A DNA stretch of 10,105 nucleotides from Limnohabitans sp. (GCA_015657605.1 JACDQO010000139.1:1-10105), one strand, 5' to 3'. Shown: positions 1 to 7,013, counted from the first letter of the stretch. Translations and numbers: made by a program. Notes: generated by a model from the letters alone, not told the origin.

Positions 1-1
1 C

Positions 2-424
2 CTGCGCCAGCTGGGCGCGGCCGACGTGATGGACCGGGCCGAACTGTCAGCGCCGGGCAAACCCCTGGCCAAAGAACGTTGGGCCGGTGTGGTCGACACC
101 GTGGGCAGCCACACCCTGGCCAACGCCTGCGCCAGCACGAAATACGGCGGTGTGGTCACCGCCTGCGGATTGGCGCAGGGCATGGACTTTCCATCGAGCG
201 TGGCGCCCTTCATCTTGCGCGGCGTGACGCTGGCCGGCATCGACAGCGTGATGGCCCCGCGTGCCGTGCGCGAAGCGGCTTGGGCGCGACTGGCGCAAGA
301 CCTGGACACCGCACAACTGGAGCGCATGACGCGCGAAGTGGGTTTGGCCGAAGCCATCGGCTTGGGCGCAGAAATTTTGGCGGGTCAGGTGCGTGGGCGG
401 GTGGTGGTGAACGTCAACGCTTGA
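2..424 (+). CDS. YhdH/AcuI-family quinone oxidoreductase (acrylyl-CoA reductase-like), 3' part
   Basis: The gene enters from the left edge already in frame; 140 residues and a TGA stop are visible, and the start lies outside the window. This is the C-terminal part of a zinc-independent medium-chain dehydrogenase/reductase of the YhdH/AcuI type. Visible landmarks are the end of the NADPH-binding Rossmann fold (AGVVDTVGS, followed by [13 protein letters not shown]), then [16 protein letters not shown], which is a YhdH/AcuI signature, and the usual terminal strand GRVVVNVNA. In this family AcuI reduces acryloyl-CoA to propionyl-CoA with NADPH in the cytosol; many homologues are annotated only as quinone oxidoreductase. 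No frame problem is seen. It probably belongs to the chromosomal backbone, because the accessory islet starts after its stop. Nothing ties it to the catabolic operon on the other strand. Confidence 0.88.
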   Translation: MRQLGAADVMDRAELSAPGKPLAKERWAGVVDTVGSHTLANACASTKYGGVVTACGLAQGMDFPSSVAPFILRGVTLAGIDSVMAPRAVREAAWARLAQDLDTAQLERMTREVGLAEAIGLGAEILAGQVRGRVVVNVNA

Positions 425-549
425 CGGTCTCAGACATGGCCTTCAAAACCACCCCGTGAGGTGTTTGTCATTTGAGGCGCACAGCAATTTACACATAAAG
501 ATTACTTTTTGAGCATTCCTATCAGACAATGTTGATTTTTTAATCAACA
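425..549. other. Intergenic region between the YhdH-like gene and the RM gene
   Basis: This is 125 bases without a gene. It is clearly more AT-rich from about 481 onward (runs such as AATTTACACATAAAG) than the flanking coding DNA, as expected for a promoter region or the edge of an inserted segment. A weak promoter-like pair can be read (TTGAGG at 472-477 and CATAAA at 494-499, spacer 16), but it is not convincing. A short imperfect stem, CACC/GGTG at about 449-464, might help end the upstream transcript, but it lacks a U-tract. The only strong element is the inverted repeat that begins at 523, listed separately. Confidence 0.5.
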
Positions 550-556
550 TTGTCTG
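523..556. repeat. Perfect 15-bp inverted repeat with TTTT loop over the RM gene start
   Basis: The left arm is CAGACAATGTTGATT (523-537), the spacer is TTTT (538-541) and the right arm is AATCAACATTGTCTG (542-556). All 15 pairs match. The right arm covers the TTG codon at 550 that opens the RM reading frame and stops three bases before the alternative GTG start at 559. No T-run follows the right arm, so a rho-independent terminator for the plus strand is unlikely. It could be an operator for a dimeric repressor controlling the RM gene, or an mRNA hairpin that hides the start region. The arms also contain ATG TTG ATT TTT TAA (529-543), a four-codon mini-frame in phase with the RM gene. The repeat is read directly; its function is inferred. 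Confidence 0.8.
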
Positions 557-2933
557 CCGTGAACCTTTATTCCCAGCTGCAAACCGCCAAGAGCGAAGAA
601 GACGTCAAAGACGCCTACATCAAGGCCTTGGGCCTCAAGGGTTACACCAAGGGCTTGATCGACATCCAGAGCCGCGAGATCTGGTTCGAGGCCAAAGACA
701 CCGACCGCCATTCCAGCTACGCCATGTTCACCCAGCTGCTGCATTACGTGCAGGTGGCGCTGAACAAAGGCGAGCATGTGCCGCCGTTTTTGGCCGTGAT
801 TGACACCGAAAAAGCGGCCATCATGAAAAGCGCCGATGTGCTGCCTTTTCTGGCCAAGAAACCATCCAATGGGGCAAGTCCGCCAGCCAGTTCACGCAAG
901 AAGCACTGGACGAGATCTCGGCCCACATCGGGACCTACTTTGTGTCGTTCAGGATCAAGACGCACGAAGAAGAGTTCATCAACACCGTCAAAGCGGCCAT
1001 CCATTCGGGCGACATCATCCGCACGCAAATCACGCCGGACAACCTGAAACAGGTGTTTGACAAGTGGGTGGCCATGGTGGGGCGCGAGATCGTGGGCGTG
1101 AAGGAAGAAGACTACGCCCTGCTGTTTTTTGCGGACATCATGCACGACGGCACCGTGTCCACCCACGCCAATTTGCCTGCCGAGTTGATGCACAAAAACG
1201 GCGCACCGATCTTCTCGCTCAAGGGCAAAAACTTTGACCTGGGCAACAAAGAAGGCTACCGCCAGTTTTGGGCCATCTACCACCGCCCGCCCAAATCGGA
1301 GTACCGCGACTACCTGCTGGAACGCCGCGACAGCCTGATCCCGTATGACGAGCGCAGCTTCAAGGGCGCGTATTACACACCCTTGCATGTGGTGGACAAA
1401 GCCTATGACAAGCTGACAGAAACGCTGGGCGCCAACTGGCAAAAAGACTACATCGTCTGGGACATGTGCTGCGGCGTGGGCAACCTGGAAGTCAAGCACA
1501 GCAACCCGCGCAACCTTTACATGAGCACGCTGGACCAAGCCGACATCGACGTGATGAAGGCGACCAAAACCTGTGTGTCTGCCACACGCTTTCAGTACGA
1601 CTACTTGAACGACGACATCACCGACGATGGGCAGATTGATTACAGCCTGACCAACAAAGTGCCGCCCGCATTGCGCAAAGCGATTGCGGAGGGGAAGAAG
1701 ATTTTGGTGTTGATCAATCCGCCGTATGGCGAATCAGCCAATACGCTGAACAAAAGCGCAAAGACCGATATTGCAACCACGAACATTGCGAAAACATCCA
1801 ACAGCCAAGGCTATGCCAACAGGGAGTTATTCACGCAGTTTGTAATTAGGGTTCAAAGGGAATTGCCATCCGCAACTTTGGCGATGTTCAGCAAATTGAA
1901 GTACGTCAACTCCCCTAATTTTGAAGTTTTCCGCGCAAATTGGAATGCTCAGTATTTGGGAGGCTTCATTGTGCACAGCAAGGCTTTTGATGGGCTGAGT
2001 GGGAATTTTCCGATTGGATTTTTGGTTTGGAAAACTCAGCCACTACCAAAAGAATTTCCAACCCAATTACGGGTGGATGTCCTGAACCGAAATGCGGTGG
2101 CTATCGGCGAAAAGTTGTTCCACAACATTCCCAAAGAGCAATTTCTCAATAACTGGATCCAGCGGCCGCGCGCAAACGCGGTAGATGCCCTGCCTTTGAA
2201 AAATGCAATTTCACCCACCACCAGCACCAAAGATGTGCGCGGAACAAAATGGGCTGACGGTGCAATCGGCAGCATGTTGTGCGACAGCAATGATTTGCAG
2301 GGTGCTAACCAAGGTACTGCGTTGCTGTCGTCCGGGTTTTGCAGCGCAGGTGCTTTTTTTGTGACTTCCAAGAATCTTTGGCAGGCGGCAATTGTCTTTT
2401 CCATACGTCGATTGATCAAACCAACTTGGCTCAACGACCGCGATCAATTTCTGCAACCCACCGAGCCACTGCCAGACGAGTTTAAAACCGATTGCCTGAT
2501 GTGGATGCTGTTCAACGGCAGCAACCTGACTGCCAGCGCCAACGACTTGGAATGGAACGGCAAAAAGTGGTCCATCGTCAACCACTTCATCCCCTACACC
2601 GAAGAAGAGGTCGATGCGCCGGACCGCTTCGAGTCCGACTTCATGGTGCAGTACCTGGCAGACAAAACCCTGTCAGACGAAGCCACGGCGGTGCTGGATG
2701 CCGGCCGCCAACTCTGGCGGGCTTACTTTGCCCACACCGATGTGCGCACCGTGCGCGACCAATACAAACTCAACCGCCCCGATGTGGGCTGGTACCAAAT
2801 CCGCAACGCCCTGGCCGAGCGCAACAAAAGCGGCGACACCGCCCCGGTCAACTTCAAACCTTTTGAAGTGGCCTACGAAGCGCTGACCCAAAAGCTGCGC
2901 CCGCAGGTGTTCAGTTTGGGGTTTTTACGCTGA
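550..2933 (+). CDS. Single-chain restriction-modification-like protein: PD-(D/E)xK-like nuclease plus N6-adenine DNA methyltransferase (frameshifted)
   Basis: The reading frame opens at TTG 550 or, perhaps better, GTG 559; neither has a clear ribosome site. It then shifts by -1 at about 859-861, where one A appears to be missing after GCCAAGAA. Adding it gives LAKKTIQWGKSASQFTQEA and a continuous protein of about 794 residues. Residues 1-104 look like a nuclease domain: D38 in LIDIQ, E47 and K49 in WFEAKD, Q62 in FTQLLHYV. Methyltransferase landmarks in corrected numbering are a motif-X-like KGAYYTP near 273, SAM-binding motif I DMCCGVG at 305-311, and catalytic motif IV NPPYG from 390. The rest should hold the DNA target-recognition region. 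The layout suits a type IIG-like enzyme that cuts and methylates from one chain, though about 800 residues is short for that class. The exact family and recognition site are unknown. The TA pair follows after 74 bases. Confidence 0.75.
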
Positions 2934-2983
2934 TGTTGCCAGCAACTTGGCTTCAAAGGTGCAAATCAGCATCTCATGATTTG

Positions 2984-3007
2984 ATTTAATTCAATGTACA
3001 ATTAAAT
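2984..3007. promoter_or_regulatory. Palindromic putative operator of the toxin-antitoxin pair
   Basis: ATTTAATT (2984-2991) and AATTAAAT (3000-3007) form a perfect 8-bp inverted repeat around an 8-base spacer, CAATGTAC. The second arm ends exactly one base before the toxin start codon at 3008. Type II antitoxins with ribbon-helix-helix folds normally repress their own operon through such palindromes. A site overlapping the -10 box and the start codon would block transcription directly. The palindrome is read from the sequence; its use by the 3312-3602 antitoxin is inferred. Confidence 0.6.
2997..3002 (+). promoter_or_regulatory. Candidate -10 box (TACAAT) of the TA operon
   Basis: TACAAT matches five of six bases of the sigma-70 -10 consensus and sits inside the palindrome. 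The hexamer 17 bases upstream (TCATGA, 2974-2979) is a poor -35. A start site six to seven bases past this box would fall at or next to the A of the toxin ATG (3008). The transcript would then be leaderless, which agrees with the absence of any purine-rich ribosome site before the toxin. Confidence 0.4.
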
Positions 3008-3325
3008 ATGCTGACCGTGACCGAAACACCCGTTTTTCAGTCGATGGTGGAAGCCATTTGGACGCCATCAGAGCGCGAGGATTTCGCGGTTTTCATCAGT
3101 GAGCATCCGTTAGCCGGAGATGTGATCCCACAAACCGGAGGGCTTCGAAAGCTGCGTTGGTCGCGCCAAGGCATGGGCAAACGCGGCGGTGCAAGGGTGA
3201 TTTACTACACACGGCTGCCAAAAGGTGACATCGTGCTGGTCGCGGTTTATGTCAAAGCCAAGTTCGACAACATACCCGCCCAAGTTTTGAATACATGGAA
3301 GGAAGCCTACGATGAGCAAGCCTAA
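3008..3325 (+). CDS. RelE/HigB2-type toxin of a type II toxin-antitoxin system
   Basis: This is a 105-residue protein, the normal length for this toxin group. The diagnostic core lies at about residues 36-67: GDVIPQTGGLRKLRW, then GKRGGARVIYY. It is typical of the RelE/HigB2 cytotoxin family (Pfam RelE, PF06296), whose characterised members are ribosome-dependent mRNA endonucleases in the cytosol. Basic residues in LRKLRW and GKRGGAR and the tyrosines of VIYY are the kind used for RNA binding and cleavage. The C-terminal strand IVLVAVYVKAKFDNIP is also family-like. The start is ATG 3008, set directly after the palindrome and with no Shine-Dalgarno sequence. The antitoxin follows with a 14-base overlap. 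A toxin-first order is usual for HigB-type pairs, but the partner is not the helix-turn-helix HigA protein normally seen with this toxin family. Confidence 0.85.
   Translation: MLTVTETPVFQSMVEAIWTPSEREDFAVFISEHPLAGDVIPQTGGLRKLRWSRQGMGKRGGARVIYYTRLPKGDIVLVAVYVKAKFDNIPAQVLNTWKEAYDEQA
3297..3305 (+). promoter_or_regulatory. Strong ribosome binding site of the antitoxin gene
   Basis: GGAAGGAAG lies inside the 3' end of the toxin gene, 6 bases before the antitoxin ATG at 3312. It is the only clear Shine-Dalgarno sequence in this module and fixes the antitoxin start. The toxin has none. This contrast would favour antitoxin over toxin synthesis from one transcript, as expected for a type II system. 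Confidence 0.7.
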
Positions 3326-3602
3326 ACCGATTGAAATGGACGCCGAAACCGCAGCATTTGCAGAGAGTGTGCGTTTGAGCCTAATACAGGCCAAGCAAGG
3401 CCAAGCCGCACGCACGTATACGCCTGAGGAACTTCAAACCATCAAAGCCAAAAGGGGTCGGCCCACAGGCAGCAAGCAGGCCACCGTGAAAGTACCCACC
3501 ACACTGAGACTGGATGAAGCAGCCCTAGAGCGCTGGCGGGCCTCTGGCAAAGGCTGGCAATCAAGGGCCGCCCTTGTGCTGGCGCAACACGCGCCGGGCT
3601 GA
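3312..3602 (+). CDS. BrnA-like ribbon-helix-helix antitoxin
   Basis: This 96-residue protein overlaps the toxin gene by 14 bases. Its N-terminal half (about residues 1-45) is polar and helical in character, as in toxin-binding antitoxin arms. Next come a basic RGRPTGSK linker (about 50-57) and the segment TTLRLDEAALERWRASGKGWQSR (about 64-86). A TxRL strand followed by a helix and a GWQ(S/T)R turn is the hallmark of the C-terminal DNA-binding ribbon-helix-helix of BrnA-type antitoxins. The protein should neutralise the RelE-type toxin and repress the operon at the palindrome upstream of it. BrnA normally partners BrnT, so pairing with a RelE/HigB2 toxin is a mixed arrangement. The family call is from visible motifs only. 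Confidence 0.78.
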   Translation: MSKPKPIEMDAETAAFAESVRLSLIQAKQGQAARTYTPEELQTIKAKRGRPTGSKQATVKVPTTLRLDEAALERWRASGKGWQSRAALVLAQHAPG

Positions 3603-3607
3603 ACACT

Positions 3608-3802
3608 GTGTCGAAAATTTCTAAACGCCCAACCGTGCGCATGCCCAGTGTGCAAGAGGACAAGGCCATCACCGCTGCAGCCAAAAGTGATCCTGATGCG
3701 CAGCCGCTCACGCCCACGCAACTGAAGGCCATGGTCCCACTCAAAAGTTTGCGTGGTCGATCAGACAGGTCCATCCATCACGCTCACCGTGAACAGGCTT
3801 AG
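3608..3802 (+). pseudogene. Truncated second BrnA-type antitoxin remnant
   Basis: The GTG start at 3608 lies 5 bases after the previous antitoxin stop; ATG 3641 is an alternative. The frame gives 64 residues. The N-terminal part closely fits BrnA antitoxins: MPSVQEDKAITAAAKSDPDAQPLTPTQLKAM, then a basic RGR linker. A BrnA protein should continue into a ribbon-helix-helix ending in a GWQTR-like turn, and none is present. Past about 3760 the other frame reads QTGPSITLTV, which resembles the expected linker and strand, so a one-base frameshift is likely there. Even so, the DNA from about 3799 codes for the end of the convergent LysR gene. The C-terminal DNA-binding half is therefore really missing. 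No BrnT toxin gene lies nearby. It is probably an inactive leftover, though a short toxin-binding peptide cannot be excluded. Confidence 0.65.
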
Positions 3803-4713
3803 CCTTGAGCCACCGCCAGCCTTGCATCCTCTGACAACAAGTCAATCAAGTCCCGCGCAAAGCCCGGCAGCTCGTCGAAGTTGCGCACACAAATCTGCAT
3901 AGACCGGATGGCCCAGGCGTCGGACAAGGGCACCAAGCGGATGGCCATGCTGCGGGCGTGGCGGCGGGCGGCGGATTCGGGCAGCACGCCCACGCCCACA
4001 CCGGCCTCGATCATGCGGCAGGCCGACTCGAAGCTGCTGACCTGGATGCGCACCTTGAGCGGCTTGTTCAGCTGCTCGCACTCGCGGTTGAGGAAGGCGT
4101 GCAAGGCACTCGCTTCGTGCAGGCCCACATGGTCAAACTCCAGCGCGTCAATGAGCGGCATGCTGGGCGAGTCGGCCACGGGGTGGCCATCGGGCACCAC
4201 CAGGACCAAGCTGTCCGACCGGTAAGGCAAGGTTTGCAGGTTTTCAGTGCGCACCGAGCCGGCCACGATGCCGATGTCGGTCTTGCCGTCCATCACGGCG
4301 CGCACGATTTCGTTGGACAATTTTTCTTGGAGGTCGATGTTCACATCGGGGTGCGTGGCCAGGTAGCGCTTGAGCACCTCGGGCAAAAACTCGCCCAAGG
4401 CCGTGGTGTTGGCGTACACGCGCAGGTGGCCTTTGATGCCGCTGGCGTATTCCTGCAGGTCACCGCGCAGGTGTTCGATCTGGCCCAGCACCAGTCGCGC
4501 GCGGTGCACAAAGGCTTGGCCCGGCGGCGTGAGCGTCACGCCCTGGCTGTGGCGGTTAAGCAGTTTGGCGCCGATGCTTTCTTCGAGGTTTTTGATGCGC
4601 GTGCTGGCCGCAGGCAGCGAGATGAAAGAGGCCTCGGCTCCTTTGGTGAGGCTATTGGCTTCGGCCACCCGCACCATGAGGCGCAAATCCACCAGATCGA
4701 AATGAACAGACAT
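3799..4713 (-). CDS. LysR-type transcriptional regulator, probable itaconate-responsive regulator of the operon
   Basis: This is an intact 304-residue protein, the standard LTTR length. Residues about 6-65 form the winged helix-turn-helix (LRLMVRVAEANSLTKGAEAS, then STRIKNLEESIGAKLLNRHS and LTPPGQAF). Residues about 94-295 form the effector-binding domain, beginning GHLRVYANTTALGEFLPEVL. It follows the lyase gene in the same direction after a gap of about 50 bases, so it may be cotranscribed. LysR regulators (RipR/ItcR type) control itaconate loci in other bacteria, which makes itaconate or an itaconyl thioester a plausible inducer here, by inference. No good Shine-Dalgarno sequence precedes ATG 4713. 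Its last 4 bases overlap the end of the convergent BrnA remnant, which marks the right edge of the accessory islet. Confidence 0.85.
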   Translation of the reverse strand: MSVHFDLVDLRLMVRVAEANSLTKGAEASFISLPAASTRIKNLEESIGAKLLNRHSQGVTLTPPGQAFVHRARLVLGQIEHLRGDLQEYASGIKGHLRVYANTTALGEFLPEVLKRYLATHPDVNIDLQEKLSNEIVRAVMDGKTDIGIVAGSVRTENLQTLPYRSDSLVLVVPDGHPVADSPSMPLIDALEFDHVGLHEASALHAFLNRECEQLNKPLKVRIQVSSFESACRMIEAGVGVGVLPESAARRHARSMAIRLVPLSDAWAIRSMQICVRNFDELPGFARDLIDLLSEDARLAVAQG

Positions 4714-4764
4714 GGGGGGATTGTGCCAGTGGGCCAGGAGGCAGCAGCGGCTCGGATGGGACTC

Positions 4765-5618
4765 CTACGGGGTCAGCAAAATCTGGCGCGCCAGCAGCAG
4801 CACAGGCGGTCGACCATCTTGCCGTCCACACTGAACGCGCCGCCGCCTGCCGCCACTTCGGCGACCAGCACGCGACGGGCCCAGTCGCATTCGGCTTCGG
4901 TGGGGGCCAGGGCTTGGTGCACGCCGGCCACTTGTGCGGGGTGGATGCACAGCTTGGCCCAAAACCCAAAGCGGCGGCTGCGCTGGGCATCGCGGGCCAA
5001 CACATCGGCGTCGGTGGTGGCGGTGGTCACGCCGTCCACCGGAGCGGGCAAATGGGCGCGGCGCGAGGCCACCACCATGGCCAGCCGGATGGGGGCGATT
5101 TCTGCTTCGTCGGGTCCGCAGATGATGCGCAAATCGGCCTGCAGGTCGATGTGGCCCAAGCCTAAGCGCAACACACCCGAGGCGCGGGCGATGGCGTCCA
5201 TCTGCCCCACGCCTTCGGCGCTTTCAATCAAGGGCAGCACCGGCACACCGCAGGCCGTGAAGGCATGCTCAAGCTGCTGCGGGTTTTCGGCCTTGGGCAG
5301 CATGAGTGCGCCCAGACCTGTCAGGCTGGCCACTGCGGCCAGGTCGGCTTCGTGCCAGGGTGTGCCTACAGGGTTCACGCGCACCAAGAGGCGGGCGCGT
5401 TGGTCCGCGTCAAAGTCTGCCCAAGCGCTGAGCAGGGCGCTGCGTGCCGTGTCTTTGGCGTCCAGCGGCACGGCGTCTTCCAGGTCGATGATGACCGCAT
5501 CGGCACCGCTGGCCAGGGCCTTGGCAAAGCGCTCGGGGCGGTGGCCGGGCACAAACAAAAAGCTGCGCGCCAGCGCCAATGTCGGTGCAAGCGGCGATGG
5601 CCGTGAAGGCACGCTCAT
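4765..5618 (-). CDS. ccl: CitE-like HpcH/HpaI-family lyase, probable (S)-citramalyl-CoA lyase (frameshifted near the 3' end)
   Basis: The start is ATG 5618-5616, which overlaps the MmgE/PrpD stop as ATGA. The corrected protein has 284 residues. Family landmarks: RSFLFVPGHRPERFAKAL (about 18-35, CoA/substrate-binding Arg), IDLEDAVP (44-51, acidic metal-binding loop), VRVNPVGTPW (79-88), MLPKAEN (106-112), PLIESAEGV (129-137, with metal-ligand Glu), and AKLCIHPAQV. As read, the frame ends at 4773 in DRLCCCWRARFC. Adding one G to the GG at 4805-4806 (C on the coding strand) gives DRPVLLLARQILLTP and a stop at 4765-4767, the expected C-terminus. The family splits short acyl-CoA esters using Mg2+. 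With a CoA-transferase and a MaoC-like hydratase in the operon, citramalyl-CoA cleavage to acetyl-CoA and pyruvate is the best inference; malyl-CoA-type activity is the alternative. Confidence 0.78.
5615..5618 (-). other. ATGA stop-start overlap joining the MmgE/PrpD and lyase genes
   Basis: On the minus strand the MmgE/PrpD TGA (5617-5615) overlaps the lyase ATG (5618-5616). This is the usual sign of translational coupling and supports one polycistronic message. It also fixes the lyase start at 5618 rather than the in-frame codon at 5645. Confidence 0.75.
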
Positions 5619-6979
5619 GGCAGCAGCGGGCCCACCGTGGGCCAACTGGCCACTTGCCAGAGTGCGTCCACACTCTGGCGCATGGCCTCAGGCGTGGCAC
5701 CGCCGCTGAAGGCCGCCAGGCGCAGGGCTTTGTCGGTGATTTCTTGGCGCGACAAGGTGTTGCCCGGATCGCCCTTGGGCTCGTCCACTCGGCCGTGCAG
5801 CACGCGGCCGTCGGTGGTGGTCACCGTCACTTTGCCGATCCAGCGTTTGGGGTAGGCGCTGTCCACTTCGGCGTCCAGCACCATGCTGACTTTGTCGCGC
5901 AGGGCCTGTGTTGGCTGGCTCAAAAAGTCGCGGTCAAATTCGGTCAAGCCTGCGTGGCCGTGCTGCGCCACCAGCGCCAGCACCGTGCCCATGGAGAACT
6001 TGCTTTGGTGCACGGTGACGGGCCGCACCACAGGGCCGAGCACGTCGATGGCGCCCTGGTGCACATGCGTCACCACTTGGGCCAGATCATCGAGCTTCAA
6101 GCCATTCGTCTGCATGACGTGCAGCAGCGCATCGGCCGCCGGGTGCGTGTGGCGGCAGCTGGCGTGGTACTTGAACGAAGTCTCGGCCGTGGCCCAACGT
6201 GTACCCAGGCCATCCACCAGGCGGCTGGGGTCGGCATCGGTCGACATGCCCACGGCCATGCCTTGTGGGCCTTCCAGAATTTCGGCTGCGCCCGTGAAAC
6301 CGTCTTTGGCCAGGTAGGCCGACATCAAACCCGCTGCGGCGGCGTGCGCGGTGTGCAACTGCTTGCTGTCGGCGGCGGTGCGCAAGAATTCCCACAAACC
6401 CGCCGACTGCGTGCCCGCCGAGCCGAAGGCGTGCTGCATTTGCTGCGCATTAAGGCCCAACAAATGGCCCACGGCCGCTGCTGCGGCCAGCGTGCCTGCC
6501 GTGCCCGTGGTGTGGAACACGCGGTAGTGCGAGCGCCCCAAAAATTCACCCACGCGGATGCCGATTTCGTAGCCCACCACCGAGGCGGCCAGCAGCTGCT
6601 TTCCGCTTGCGCCCAAGGCTTGTGCCACCGCCACAGCAGGCGAAAACACCACCGTGGCCGGGTGGAACACCGAGCCGTTGTGCACATCGTCTTGCTCGGC
6701 CACATGCGAGGCCGCCGCATTGGCCATGGCCGCCAAATACGGCGTGGTGCGGCCGCGGTTGATGATGACTTCAGAGGGGCCTTGGGTCTGCCCCATGGCC
6801 TGCGCAAAGCGGGTGATGCTCTCCACCGGGCGCGAGCCGTGCCCGGCCACGGCCGAGCCGAACCAGTCAACCAACAGGTCTTCGATCTTGCGGACCACCG
6901 GCTCGGGAATGTCTTCGAAGCGAAGGCCTGCGGCAAAGGCGGCGAGTTGGGCGGTGTTGGATGACGTGCTGTGTGCCAT
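5615..6979 (-). CDS. MmgE/PrpD-family protein (2-methylcitrate dehydratase / cis-aconitate decarboxylase superfamily)
   Basis: This is an intact protein of 454 residues from ATG 6979. The open frame extends upstream to 7234, but that part lies over the CoA-transferase and is not MmgE/PrpD-like. AAGGAC and GAGACC upstream of 6979 offer a modest ribosome site. Family landmarks are VDWFGSAVAG (about 37-46), QDDVHNGSVFHPATV (96-110), FHTTGTAGTLAAAAA (155-169), SAGTQSAGLWEFLR (187-200), and FKYHASCRHTHPAADAL (269-285) with conserved His and Cys. The superfamily includes PrpD, which dehydrates 2-methylcitrate, and cis-aconitate decarboxylase, which makes itaconate. A member of this family also occurs in the Pseudomonas aeruginosa itaconate locus. 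Its substrate here is unknown; it may feed a related C5/C6 acid into the route. It ends in an ATGA overlap with the lyase gene. Confidence 0.83.
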   Translation of the reverse strand: MAHSTSSNTAQLAAFAAGLRFEDIPEPVVRKIEDLLVDWFGSAVAGHGSRPVESITRFAQAMGQTQGPSEVIINRGRTTPYLAAMANAAASHVAEQDDVHNGSVFHPATVVFSPAVAVAQALGASGKQLLAASVVGYEIGIRVGEFLGRSHYRVFHTTGTAGTLAAAAAVGHLLGLNAQQMQHAFGSAGTQSAGLWEFLRTAADSKQLHTAHAAAAGLMSAYLAKDGFTGAAEILEGPQGMAVGMSTDADPSRLVDGLGTRWATAETSFKYHASCRHTHPAADALLHVMQTNGLKLDDLAQVVTHVHQGAIDVLGPVVRPVTVHQSKFSMGTVLALVAQHGHAGLTEFDRDFLSQPTQALRDKVSMVLDAEVDSAYPKRWIGKVTVTTTDGRVLHGRVDEPKGDPGNTLSRQEITDKALRLAAFSGGATPEAMRQSVDALWQVASWPTVGPLLP

Positions 6980-7013
6980 GGCGGTCTCTTTGTCCTTGGT
7001 TTGGGTGGCAGGG

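Noticed and set aside
523..556. Rho-independent terminator for the YhdH-like gene
   Set aside because: The hairpin stem is AT-rich, the only T-run is in the loop, and no U-tract follows either arm on the plus strand.
853..863. Programmed -1 ribosomal frameshift in the RM gene
   Set aside because: The sequence GCC AAG AAA CC is not a canonical X XXY YYZ slippery heptamer; re-pairing after a -1 slip would mismatch at both sites. A missing A explains it more simply, especially given the similar lesions elsewhere.
3958..5709. Long plus-strand open frames opposite the catabolic operon (also 5579-6964, 6654-7865, 8188-9363)
   Set aside because: They are antisense shadows of GC-rich coding DNA: composition is rich in Ala, Arg, Gly and His, no family motifs appear, and each lies opposite a well-recognised gene.
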